Assembly (NCBI RefSeq): GCF_017916455.1
Contig: NZ_JAFMSY010000003.1
Span: forward strand, 1-64,000
Direction: 5' to 3'
Origin: Nocardioides xinjiangensis
GTDB lineage: Bacteria; Actinomycetota; Actinomycetes; Propionibacteriales; Nocardioidaceae
DNA length: 64,000 nucleotides
Part shown: positions 51,801-58,284 of the stretch, piece by piece
How positions within the stretch are numbered: position 1 is the stretch's first letter
How the letters are laid out: every line of letters starts with the position of its first letter
Program-made: the position numbers and the translations under genes
Notes under the pieces: generated by a model
Told to the model about the DNA's origin: nothing
Database searches by the model: none
Seen by the model: only the letters and a program-made list of their open reading frames with translations

Positions 51801-52082
51801 ACCGGCGCGCTCGACGAGGCGGCCGGCCGGGCCGTCGCCTCCGGGGGCGCGGAGCTCGTGCAGCTCGGTATCGACGACGACTCCGCGCGCGCCAAGGTGC
51901 AGGCGCAGCCGCCGCACGCCGACGGCGGGCCCGAGCGCACCGTGCTGCGCACCGCCCTCGCCCGGGCGGCCGACCTGGTGCGGGCCGAGACCTTCCCGGC
52001 GACCGCGGGCGCCCACTGCCGCGAGTGCCCCTTCGTCCCCATCTGCCCGGCAAAGGGCGCAGGGAGCGTGACCGTCCAGTGA
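48849..52082 (+). CDS. adnA: AdnA, ATP-dependent helicase-nuclease subunit
   Basis: A 1077-residue UvrD/Rep-like helicase fused to a C-terminal RecB-type nuclease. Walker A is LAGPGTGKTTT, motif II DEYQDTDPGQ, motif III GDPHQSIYGFRGAD, motif V TAHRSKGLEWDLV and motif VI FYVACTRARRRL. The nuclease part has GFADRLEI and VVDFKSAR with D and K catalytic residues, and CPAQWFFER plus CRECPFVPIC provide cysteines for a 4Fe-4S cluster. AdnA pairs with AdnB in end resection of double-strand breaks in actinobacteria. GTG 48849; its stop overlaps the adnB start as GTGA. Confidence 0.95.
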   Translation: MSTPTVRYRLVRPDREVVVPELDEHQRRVVDHEGGPLLVLAGPGTGKTTTLVEAIVDRIERRGASPDSVLALTFSRKAAEQLRDRVTARVARTTSAASCSTFHSFAYALVRKYAFAELYEGAIRLLSAPEADVVLRELLRDNPESVVWPEPLRRAAGTRGFVREVQAVLARAREKGLDPAGLRALGIEHDLPELVAAGLFLEQYLTVLDNLGATDYSDLIRRAVIEAEAHRDELRARWRHVFVDEYQDTDPGQVALLRALAGDGRDLTVVGDPHQSIYGFRGADVRGILDFPASFPTASGAPAPVVVLQRTRRFGPRILLAAGRVAQRLTLTGSIDASARDAFLAPEAVPGPQGPGRVEVVTYDTERAEAERLADLLRRAHLEDGIAWDRMAVLVRSGRTSIPPLRRALAAAGVPVEVASDDLPLARDPAVLPLLDALRAVVNLDNDDPDSPDHLDPGRIESLLLSPLGGLDASDLRALVRRLRAREKEVPDAAARRTSRELLRLAVVELGFLDGLDGPDVQRAAALADLLRGGARMLAQRAGVEDVLWHLWSSTAWPQRLRRQVEAGGAGARRAHRDLDAVVALFDLASRAVDQRDHVGVATFFASVVAQQLPADTLAEQGVRGAAVRLLTAHRSKGLEWDLVVVAHVQQEGWPDLRRRTTLLGADRIGVDATGHPDLVPPVTTRALLMEERRLFYVACTRARRRLVVTAVRSREDDGEQPSRFLEELGVTIDHQDGRPPRPLSLGGLVAELRRTAADPAVSPALREAAARRLAALAAEEADGRQLVPAADPSTWWGTRSATRSVAPIRDPDRPVPVSASMLESILVCPAQWFFEREAGGVSTVHQSANLGQVLHALAERVAVGELAAEVEPLMAEVEAVWDRLAFRTPWSRQRELARIRKAVARFVQWHLDNPRAVLGAEQRFQSTVDVDGRPVLLTGFADRLEIDDAGRVVVVDFKSARSAPTGPAVAGNLQLALYQYAVDTGALDEAAGRAVASGGAELVQLGIDDDSARAKVQAQPPHADGGPERTVLRTALARAADLVRAETFPATAGAHCRECPFVPICPAKGAGSVTVQ

Positions 52083-55000
52083 CCCAGGCTCCCACCTCCC
52101 CGACTCCCGCCTCCCCGACTCCCGGAAGCCCGCCGGTGCGGCTCGACTCGCCCCGGGACCTCCAGGCCCTGATGGGCGGCCACGCCCCCAGCGACGAGCA
52201 GTGGGCCGCCATCACCGCGCCGCTGCGGCCCACGGTGGTCGTCGCAGGCGCCGGCAGCGGCAAGACCACCCTCATGGCGCAGCGGGTGGTGTGGCTGGTC
52301 GCGACCGGCAAGGTCCGCCCCGAGGAGGTCCTGGGGCTCACGTTCACCACCAAGGCCGCCGCCGAGCTGCGCCACCGTGTCACGACCGCCCTCGGCGCCG
52401 CCGGGCTGCTGGACCGCTCGGTGGTCGCCGAGGGCGAGGACGTGCTGGAGCCGACCGTGGCGACCTACCACGCCTACGCCGCGACGCTGCTCACCGACCA
52501 CGGCCTCCGCATCGGCCACGAGCCGGACACCCGCGTGGTCTCTGACGCCTCCCGCTACCAGGTCGGCGCCCGGGTCATCGAGCGGTTCACCGGCCGCATC
52601 GAGCTGCTCACCGACCACCCGGCGACCGCCATCCAGAACCTCCTCGCCCTCGACGGCGCGATGAGCGAGCACCTCGTCGACGCCGACGACGTACGCCGCG
52701 TCGACGGGGAGGCGCGCCGCGGGTTCGAGCGCGCCATCGAGGAGGAGCTGGCCGGCAAGGCCCGCAAGACCTACCTCGAGGGACCGGCGAAGGCGATCAA
52801 CGCCATCGACCGGAGGGCCGAGCTGCTCCAGCTGGTCACGGGCTACCGCACGCTCAAGGCCGACCTCGGCCTGATGGACTTCGGCGACCAGATCGCGCTC
52901 GCTGCGCGGCTGGTGGACGACCAGCCGGAGGTCGGCGAGCTGGAGCGCAGGCGCTTCAAGGTGGTCCTGCTCGACGAGTACCAGGACACCTCGGTCGCGC
53001 AGGCCACGATGCTGGCCCGGCTGTTCTCGGGTCCCGACGTCGACCACGGGCTCGGCCACCCGGTGATGGCCGTCGGCGACCCCAACCAGGCGATCTACGG
53101 CTGGCGCGGTGCCTCGGTGTCGAACATCCTCAACTTCGCCGAGACCTTCCCGGTCCCCGACGGAGAGCCGGGCCGGCTGCCGCTCACTGTCAACCGGCGG
53201 TCCGACTGCCGCATCCTCGACGTGGCCAACCGGCTCGCCGAGCCGCTGCTGGCCGCCTACGGCGACAAGGTGGCCCGGCTGCGGGCGGCTGACGGGGCCG
53301 CCGAGGGCCGCGTCGAGGCGCACGTGTTCGAGCGCTCCGTCGACGAGCTCGCATGGCTGGCCACGGAGGTCCGGCGCGTCCACGACGACGGCACCGCCTG
53401 GTCCGACATCGGGGTTCTCAGCCGCGACAACGCGCAGGCCGAGGAGGTCTACGACGCGCTCACCGCGGCCGGGGTCCCGGTGGAGATCGTCGGCCTGTCC
53501 GGCCTCATCCGGCTGCCCGAGGTGGCCGAGGTCGTCGCCACCCTGACGCTGCTGCACGACGTCACCGCCAACGCCGCGATGCTCACGTTGCTCACCGGAC
53601 CGCGGTGGGCGATCGGGCCGCGCGACCTGCGCCTGCTGGCCGAGCGCGCCGCCGAGGTCGCCGGCGTCCGCGGTCGTGCGGCGACGGCGACCATCGCCGA
53701 CCAGCTGCTCCAGATCGCCGACGGCATCGACGCCTCCGAGCTCCCGGCGCTCAGCGACGCGCTCGAGTCGCCGGGGGAGGCGGCGTACTCGCCCGAGGCG
53801 CGCGACCGGTTCGCGCTGCTGGCGGCGGAGCTCCGCCGCCTGCGCGGCCACGTCGGCGACCCGCTGCTCGACGTGGTGCGCCGCATCATCGACACGACCG
53901 GCGTCGACGTCGAGCTGGCCTCGGCGACCTCGCCGGCCGCGGCGGCCCGACGCGACAACCTCGACCTCTTCGTCAAGGCCGTCGCGGAGTTCCAGTCTGT
54001 CGACGGCGACGTGACGCTCCCGGCGCTGCTCGCCTACCTCACCGCGGAGGACGACCAGGGCAACGGCCTCGACGTGGCGACCCCGACCGCCGCCGACTCC
54101 GTCAAGCTGGTGACGGTCCACCGTGCCAAGGGCCTGGAGTGGTCGTCGGTCTTCTGCGTCGGGGTGGGGGAGACGCGCTTCCCCAGCAACAGGTCCCGCA
54201 CGCTCTGGACCTCCTCGCCCGCGGTCCTGCCCGCGCCGCTCCGCGGCGACCGCGCCGACCAGCCGCAGCTGCAGGGCCACGACAAGGCCGCGCTCGACGC
54301 CTACCGCGCCGCCACCAAGGCCCACGACGCCGAGGAGGAGCTGCGGCTCGGCTACGTCGCCTTCACCCGGGCGGCTCACCACCTGTGCGTGACGTCGTAC
54401 GTCTGGGGCCAGCGCTCCACGCCGTTCGGGCCCTCCGACTACCAGCGGGTGGTGCGCGAGCAGCTCGAGGAGTGGGGTCGGCCGGTCGAGCGCTGGCTGG
54501 AGAAGCCGCCGCCCAGGTCGCCGAACCCCAACGACGACGTCGACACCTCCCGCCCCTGGCCCGTCCCCGGCCCGGGGGAGGAGGCTCGCCGGCGGCTCGC
54601 GGCAGCCGAGCTCGTCCGGTCCGTCGACCGCACCGCCCCCGACGAGGGCCTCGACATGGTGGAGGCCGCCCGGGTGGCCGAGTGGGACGACGACCTGGCG
54701 CAGCTCCTCGCCGAGGCGCGGGCCGAGCGCGCGACGACGGTCGACCTGCCGCTGCCGAGCAGCCTCTCGGTGACCTCGCTGGCCAGGCTGCGCGACGACC
54801 CCGCAGCGTTCGCCCGCGAGCTCGCTCGGCCGATGCCCAGACCACCCGCGCCGGCGGCGCGCTTCGGCACCGCCTTCCACGCGTGGGTCGAGGAGCGCTT
54901 CGGCCAGCAGGCGCTCATCGAGCCCGACGAGCTCCCCGGCCGCGCCGACGCAGGCATCGACGACGAGGCCGACCTCGGAGAAGTGGTCAAGCGGTTCGAG

Positions 55001-55324
55001 GACGGACCGTTCGGCGACCGCGCGCCCCACGCCGTGGAGGCGCCGTTCGCGCTGGTCCTGGGCGGCCAGGTGGTGCGCGGCCGGATCGACGCCGTCTACG
55101 CCGAGCCCGACGGCGGGTTCCTGCTCGTCGACTGGAAGACCAACCGCCACGAGACCGCCGACCCGCTCCAGCTGGCCCTCTACCGGCTCGCCTGGTCGGA
55201 GCTCACCGGGACGCCGCTGGACCGGGTGCGTGCCGTGTTCCACTACGTGCGGTCCGGCCGTACGGTCGAGCCCGCCGACCTGCCCGACCGCGACGGCCTC
55301 GAGCGCCTGCTCTCCGACCTCTGA
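52079..55324 (+). CDS. adnB: AdnB, ATP-dependent helicase-nuclease subunit
   Basis: A 1081-residue partner of AdnA: a Pro/Ser/Thr-rich N terminus, then Walker A VAGAGSGKTTL, motif II DEYQDTSVAQ, motif III GDPNQAIYGWRGAS, motif V TVHRAKGLEWSSV and motif VI GYVAFTRAAHHL. The RecB-like nuclease at the end has GRIDAVYAEP and LLVDWKTNRH with the catalytic Asp and Lys. No terminal cysteine cluster is visible. In mycobacteria AdnB is the main translocating motor. The gene stops at 55324, 57 bases before an array of hairpins. Confidence 0.95.
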   Translation: MTQAPTSPTPASPTPGSPPVRLDSPRDLQALMGGHAPSDEQWAAITAPLRPTVVVAGAGSGKTTLMAQRVVWLVATGKVRPEEVLGLTFTTKAAAELRHRVTTALGAAGLLDRSVVAEGEDVLEPTVATYHAYAATLLTDHGLRIGHEPDTRVVSDASRYQVGARVIERFTGRIELLTDHPATAIQNLLALDGAMSEHLVDADDVRRVDGEARRGFERAIEEELAGKARKTYLEGPAKAINAIDRRAELLQLVTGYRTLKADLGLMDFGDQIALAARLVDDQPEVGELERRRFKVVLLDEYQDTSVAQATMLARLFSGPDVDHGLGHPVMAVGDPNQAIYGWRGASVSNILNFAETFPVPDGEPGRLPLTVNRRSDCRILDVANRLAEPLLAAYGDKVARLRAADGAAEGRVEAHVFERSVDELAWLATEVRRVHDDGTAWSDIGVLSRDNAQAEEVYDALTAAGVPVEIVGLSGLIRLPEVAEVVATLTLLHDVTANAAMLTLLTGPRWAIGPRDLRLLAERAAEVAGVRGRAATATIADQLLQIADGIDASELPALSDALESPGEAAYSPEARDRFALLAAELRRLRGHVGDPLLDVVRRIIDTTGVDVELASATSPAAAARRDNLDLFVKAVAEFQSVDGDVTLPALLAYLTAEDDQGNGLDVATPTAADSVKLVTVHRAKGLEWSSVFCVGVGETRFPSNRSRTLWTSSPAVLPAPLRGDRADQPQLQGHDKAALDAYRAATKAHDAEEELRLGYVAFTRAAHHLCVTSYVWGQRSTPFGPSDYQRVVREQLEEWGRPVERWLEKPPPRSPNPNDDVDTSRPWPVPGPGEEARRRLAAAELVRSVDRTAPDEGLDMVEAARVAEWDDDLAQLLAEARAERATTVDLPLPSSLSVTSLARLRDDPAAFARELARPMPRPPAPAARFGTAFHAWVEERFGQQALIEPDELPGRADAGIDDEADLGEVVKRFEDGPFGDRAPHAVEAPFALVLGGQVVRGRIDAVYAEPDGGFLLVDWKTNRHETADPLQLALYRLAWSELTGTPLDRVRAVFHYVRSGRTVEPADLPDRDGLERLLSDL

Positions 55325-55688
55325 CCCCGGGGTCGCGCGTACGGGCGTATGGGCGCGGGCGTATGCCCGGGGGGCCCGGCAGCGGTGTGTGGTGCAGGTT
55401 CTGGCGCTTGAGAAGCTGCGTCACCGCCCGAGAGCGGTGAGTGAGGCAGGTTCTGGCGCTCGAAAGGCTGCGTCACGCACCGCCCGTACGTTGACCGCCC
55501 GGGGAGCGGTGTGTGAGGCAGGTTCTGACGCTCGAAAAGCTGCCTCACGCACCGCCCGTGCGGTCGCCGCCCCGGGAGCGGTGAGTGGGGCAGGTTCTAG
55601 CGCCTCGAAAGCTGCCTCACGCACCGCCCGTGCGGTCGCCGCCCCGGCAGCGGTGAGTGGGGCAGGTTCCCGCGCCTCGAAAGCTGCC
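55325..55688. other. Intergenic region occupied by a hairpin array
   Basis: The 364 bases between adnB (plus) and deoD (minus) are almost filled by the 55382-55699 repeat array. The first 57 bases (GGGGTCGCGCGTACGGGCGT type) are G+C-rich with a GGGCGTATG duplication but no clear gene or promoter. Confidence 0.8.
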
Positions 55689-55699
55689 TCACGCACCGC
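55382..55699. repeat. Array of five imperfect-palindrome hairpins, 72-bp period
   Basis: Units lie at 55382-55427, 55434-55483, 55506-55555, 55578-55627 and 55650-55699; the last four start exactly 72 bases apart. Each has a 5' arm like GCGGTGAGTGAGGCAG, a loop close to GTTCTGGCGCTCGAAAG and a 3' arm like CTGCCTCACGCACCGC. The arms pair over 16 bp with one or two mismatches, and TTC/GAA can pair inside the loop. Unit 1 is shortened and diverged. The spacers of the last units (CCGTGCGGTCGCCGCCCC type) are also nearly identical. The last arm runs into the deoD coding end. Confidence 0.92.
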
Positions 55700-56414
55700 C
55701 CGGGGACCCGAACGCGGCCGTCAGCGCGATCTCGACCATCTCGCCGAAGGTCTGCTCCCGCTCCTGCGCCGTCGTCTCCTCGCCCGTGACGATGTGGTCC
55801 GAGACCGTGCAGATCGCGAGCGAGCGGCGGCCGTGCTTCGCGGCGAGGGTGTAGAGCGCGCTGGCCTCCATCTCGACGGCGAGCACGCCGTAGCCCACCA
55901 TCTCGCCGAGGAGCTCGGGGCGCGTCGGGTAGAAGGAGTCGCTGGAGAAGATGAGGCCGACGTGGAACGGCGACCCGCCCTCCCGTGCCTCCGCGGCCTC
56001 GACCGCCCGCCGCAACAGGCCGAAGTCGGCCACCGGTGCGTAGTCGATGCCGTGGAAGGTGATCCGGTTCATGGAGGAGTCCGTGCACGCGCCGGAGGCG
56101 ATGACGAGGTCGCGCACCCCGACGGCCTCCGTGACGGCGCCGCACGAGCCCACCCGCACGATCGACTGCACGTCGTAGTCGGTGAACAGCTCGTTGACGT
56201 AGATCGACATCGACGGCTGGCCCATCCCCGAGCCCTGCACCGACACGGGATGACCGTTCCAGGTGCCCGTGTAGCCGTACATCCCGCGGACCTCGCTGTA
56301 GCAGCGGGCCTCGTCGAGGAAGGTCTCGGCGATCCACTTCGCTCGCAGGGGGTCGCCGGGGAGCAGGACGGTGGGGGCGATGTCGCCCGGCTGGGCGCCG
56401 ATGTGGGTGCTCAC
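55689..56414 (-). CDS. deoD: Purine-nucleoside phosphorylase, DeoD type
   Basis: A 241-residue hexameric-type phosphorylase: [57 protein letters not shown] (cited in part: GSCGAV), [19 protein letters not shown] and the catalytic Asp in [11 protein letters not shown]. It cleaves purine nucleosides with phosphate in salvage. The C terminus, AFGSPGGA, is encoded by the final hairpin repeat. GTG 56414 follows TAGGCT (complement of 56422-56427) by seven bases. Confidence 0.94.
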   Translation of the reverse strand: MSTHIGAQPGDIAPTVLLPGDPLRAKWIAETFLDEARCYSEVRGMYGYTGTWNGHPVSVQGSGMGQPSMSIYVNELFTDYDVQSIVRVGSCGAVTEAVGVRDLVIASGACTDSSMNRITFHGIDYAPVADFGLLRRAVEAAEAREGGSPFHVGLIFSSDSFYPTRPELLGEMVGYGVLAVEMEASALYTLAAKHGRRSLAICTVSDHIVTGEETTAQEREQTFGEMVEIALTAAFGSPGGA

Positions 56415-56421
56415 GGCGCCC

Positions 56422-56427
56422 AGCCTA
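56422..56427 (-). promoter_or_regulatory. Leaderless -10 box, deoD
   Basis: AGCCTA on the plus strand is TAGGCT on the minus strand, seven bases before the deoD GTG. Confidence 0.55.
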
Positions 56428-56499
56428 GGCAGTGACGCGGTCCCCGCCGGTCGCGGCGACCCCGTGGGGCGTCCGGGCGGCGGTCGCGGGAGCCGGGGC

Positions 56500-56511
56500 T
56501 AGCCTGACGGC
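56500..56511 (+). promoter_or_regulatory. Leaderless -10 box, nudC
   Basis: TAGCCT (56500-56505) ends exactly six bases before the nudC GTG at 56512. Confidence 0.6.
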
Positions 56512-57435
56512 GTGACCGCCCAGCGCCCCCTGCCGCACGTCGCCCTCTCGGCCCACGCACACAACCGCATGGGGCTGCGCCGGACCGACGAGGCGTGGCT
56601 CGCCGAGCGCATGTCGGACCCGGCGACGCGCGTGCTGGTCGTGGCCGGCATCCGGCTGCGCCCGGTCGAGGGCAGCGTGCAGTGGACAGCACCGCAGGAG
56701 GCGCCCGAGGGCACGCTGGTGCTCCTCGGCGACCGCGACGGCGTCGTGCACGTGGCGGTGGTGGTCGACCCCGCCGACGCTCCCGGCAGCGCCGACGAGT
56801 GGGTGCCGCTGCGCGCGGTGCTCCCGCTGCTGGCCCAAGACGCGACCGGGCAGGCGCCGTTGCTCATGCACGCGATCGGCCTGGCGGAGTGGCACCACGC
56901 CACCCGCTTCTGCCCGCGCTGCGGTGGGACGCTGGTCAGCCGGGCCGCCGGCCACGAGCTGCGGTGCACGCAGTGCGACCGCGCCCAGTTCCCGCGCACC
57001 GACCCCGCCGTCATCATGGCGATCACCCATGGCGAGGGGGACGACGAGGCGATCCTGCTGGGCCGCAACGTCGCCTGGCCGGCCGGGCGGTGGTCGACAC
57101 TGGCCGGCTTCTGCGAGCCGGGGGAGACGCTCGAGGACGCCGTGCGGCGCGAGGTCGCCGAGGAGGTCGGGGTCACGGTGGGCGAGGTGACCTACTTCGG
57201 CAGCCAGCCCTGGCCGCTGCCCGCGAGCCTCATGCTCGGGTTCACCGGCCGGGCCGTGACCACCGAGATCGACGTCGACGGCGCCGAGATCGAGGAGGCG
57301 CGCTGGTGGACGCGCACCGACTTCGAGGCCGCCGCCCGCGCAGGCGAGCTGCTCGTGCCGCGGGGCGTCTCGATCTCGTCCTCGCTCATCGAGAGCTGGT
57401 TCGGCCGCCCACTCGACGGCCCCGGCTGGGGCTGA
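56512..57435 (+). CDS. nudC: NAD+/NADH diphosphatase NudC
   Basis: A 307-residue Nudix hydrolase. The zinc ribbon is CPRCGG with CTQCDR; the Nudix box is GFCEPGETLEDAVRREVAEEVG (G-x5-E-x7-RE-x2-EE-x-G, intact), and SQPWPLPASLM is the NADH-specificity motif. It hydrolyses NADH to NMNH and AMP and can remove NAD caps from RNA in homologues. It keeps the AdnB-NudC order known from mycobacteria. Confidence 0.95.
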   Translation: MTAQRPLPHVALSAHAHNRMGLRRTDEAWLAERMSDPATRVLVVAGIRLRPVEGSVQWTAPQEAPEGTLVLLGDRDGVVHVAVVVDPADAPGSADEWVPLRAVLPLLAQDATGQAPLLMHAIGLAEWHHATRFCPRCGGTLVSRAAGHELRCTQCDRAQFPRTDPAVIMAITHGEGDDEAILLGRNVAWPAGRWSTLAGFCEPGETLEDAVRREVAEEVGVTVGEVTYFGSQPWPLPASLMLGFTGRAVTTEIDVDGAEIEEARWWTRTDFEAAARAGELLVPRGVSISSSLIESWFGRPLDGPGWG

Positions 57436-57451
57436 GCGGGGTCCTGCGGCG

Positions 57452-57907
57452 TCAGTCGCAGGTGTCGCAGACACCTGTCGCGGGCAGGGCGATGAAGCAG
57501 CGCGGGCAGAGGTCGACGGGCTTGTCGGTGGCCGCCACCCGCGACGGCCGCGACGGCCGCGGCGTCCCGGTGCCGCGAGCCGACGTCGTACGCGGCGTGC
57601 TCGCGCGGGTGCCCGGCACGCGGGTGCTCGGGGGCGAGTCGTCGCGGATGTCGAACCCCAGACGGGTCAGCGCCTTGCTGGCACCGGCGCCGCCGCCGGG
57701 GATGTCGGCAGGAGTGAGCGTGCGGCCCGTCGCGAGACCATGCGCGATGCCGGCGATCGCCGCGGCGTCGTACTCCCTGCCGTGGTGCACCAGCACGTGC
57801 GTCGAGACGCCGCCGCGCACGAGCATGTAGTTGGCGCCACCTGCCGCGTCCCAGGTCTCCATCGCGGTGAGGACGTGGTCGCGGTCGATCGAGTTCAGCA
57901 GTGACAC
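57452..57907 (-). CDS. ScoMcrA-like head-domain protein with a C-terminal zinc ribbon
   Basis: A 151-residue protein. The first 85 residues (IDRDHVLTAMETWDAAGGANY, VHHGREYDAAAIAGIAHGLATG, SKALTRLGFDI) match the small N-terminal head domain known from the modification-dependent restriction enzyme ScoMcrA and related proteins. A disordered Thr/Arg/Pro linker follows, then CPRCFIALPATGVCDTC, a CxxC...CxxC zinc ribbon. There is no nuclease domain, so it may be a DNA- or protein-binding adaptor. TAGCCT ends six bases before the GTG start. The domain call is moderately sure. Confidence 0.7.
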   Translation of the reverse strand: MSLLNSIDRDHVLTAMETWDAAGGANYMLVRGGVSTHVLVHHGREYDAAAIAGIAHGLATGRTLTPADIPGGGAGASKALTRLGFDIRDDSPPSTRVPGTRASTPRTTSARGTGTPRPSRPSRVAATDKPVDLCPRCFIALPATGVCDTCD

Positions 57908-57913
57908 GACGTC

Positions 57914-57919
57914 AGGCTA
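57914..57919 (-). promoter_or_regulatory. Leaderless -10 box, head-domain protein gene
   Basis: AGGCTA on the plus strand is TAGCCT on the minus strand, exactly six bases before the GTG at 57907. Confidence 0.6.
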
Positions 57920-57955
57920 ACCCCGGTCCGGCGTGGCGTCCCGCTCGGGCGGTGC

Positions 57956-58198
57956 TCACGCGAGAGCCGCCAGCTTCTCCTTGACCTGCGCCACGGAGGG
58001 GTTGGTGAGCGTGCTGCCGTCGGTGAAGAGCAGCGTCGGCACGGTCTGGTTGCCGCCGTTGGCCTGCTCGACGGTGAGCGCCGCGTCGGGCTGCTGCTCG
58101 ATGTCGACGATCGAGAACTCGATGCCCTCGCGGTCGAGCTGGCTCTTGAGGCGGTGGCAGTAGCCGCACCAGGGCGTGGTGAACATCGTGAAGGTCAT
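57956..58198 (-). CDS. mrx1: Mycoredoxin-1 (glutaredoxin-like)
   Basis: An 80-residue thioredoxin-fold protein with the redox motif WCGYC (Cys11, Cys14), QTVPTLLF with the cis-proline and a short C terminus. Mycoredoxins reduce mycothiol mixed disulfides in actinobacteria. It sits between NudC and UvrD2 as in M. tuberculosis (Rv3198A) and is divergent from uvrD2. Confidence 0.93.
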   Translation of the reverse strand: MTFTMFTTPWCGYCHRLKSQLDREGIEFSIVDIEQQPDAALTVEQANGGNQTVPTLLFTDGSTLTNPSVAQVKEKLAALA

Positions 58199-58223
58199 GG
58201 GATGGAGTGTCCCCTCCGGCGTC

Positions 58224-58229
58224 TAGGGT
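58224..58229 (+). promoter_or_regulatory. Probable -10 box, uvrD2
   Basis: TAGGGT lies about 55 bases before the TTG at 58285 and 10 bases before an in-frame GTG at 58240. It is probably the uvrD2 -10 element, giving a short leader. Confidence 0.5.
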
Positions 58230-58284
58230 GATGGAACGGGTGGTTCCCACCCCTGTCAACCACGACCTCGCAGGAGTTGTTCCG

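Noticed and set aside
51782..55243. 1153-codon frame antisense to adnB, and other long antisense frames
   Set aside because: Very G+C-rich genes leave long open frames on the opposite strand. The sense frames carry complete family motifs.
55421..55696. Open frames with 24-residue repeats on both strands across the hairpin array
   Set aside because: The 72-bp period is a multiple of three, so any stop-free frame repeats. There is no ribosome site, and the composition is that of non-coding palindromes.
55382..55699. CRISPR array
   Set aside because: Repeats are long palindromes with near-identical spacers and no cas genes; CRISPR spacers should be unique.
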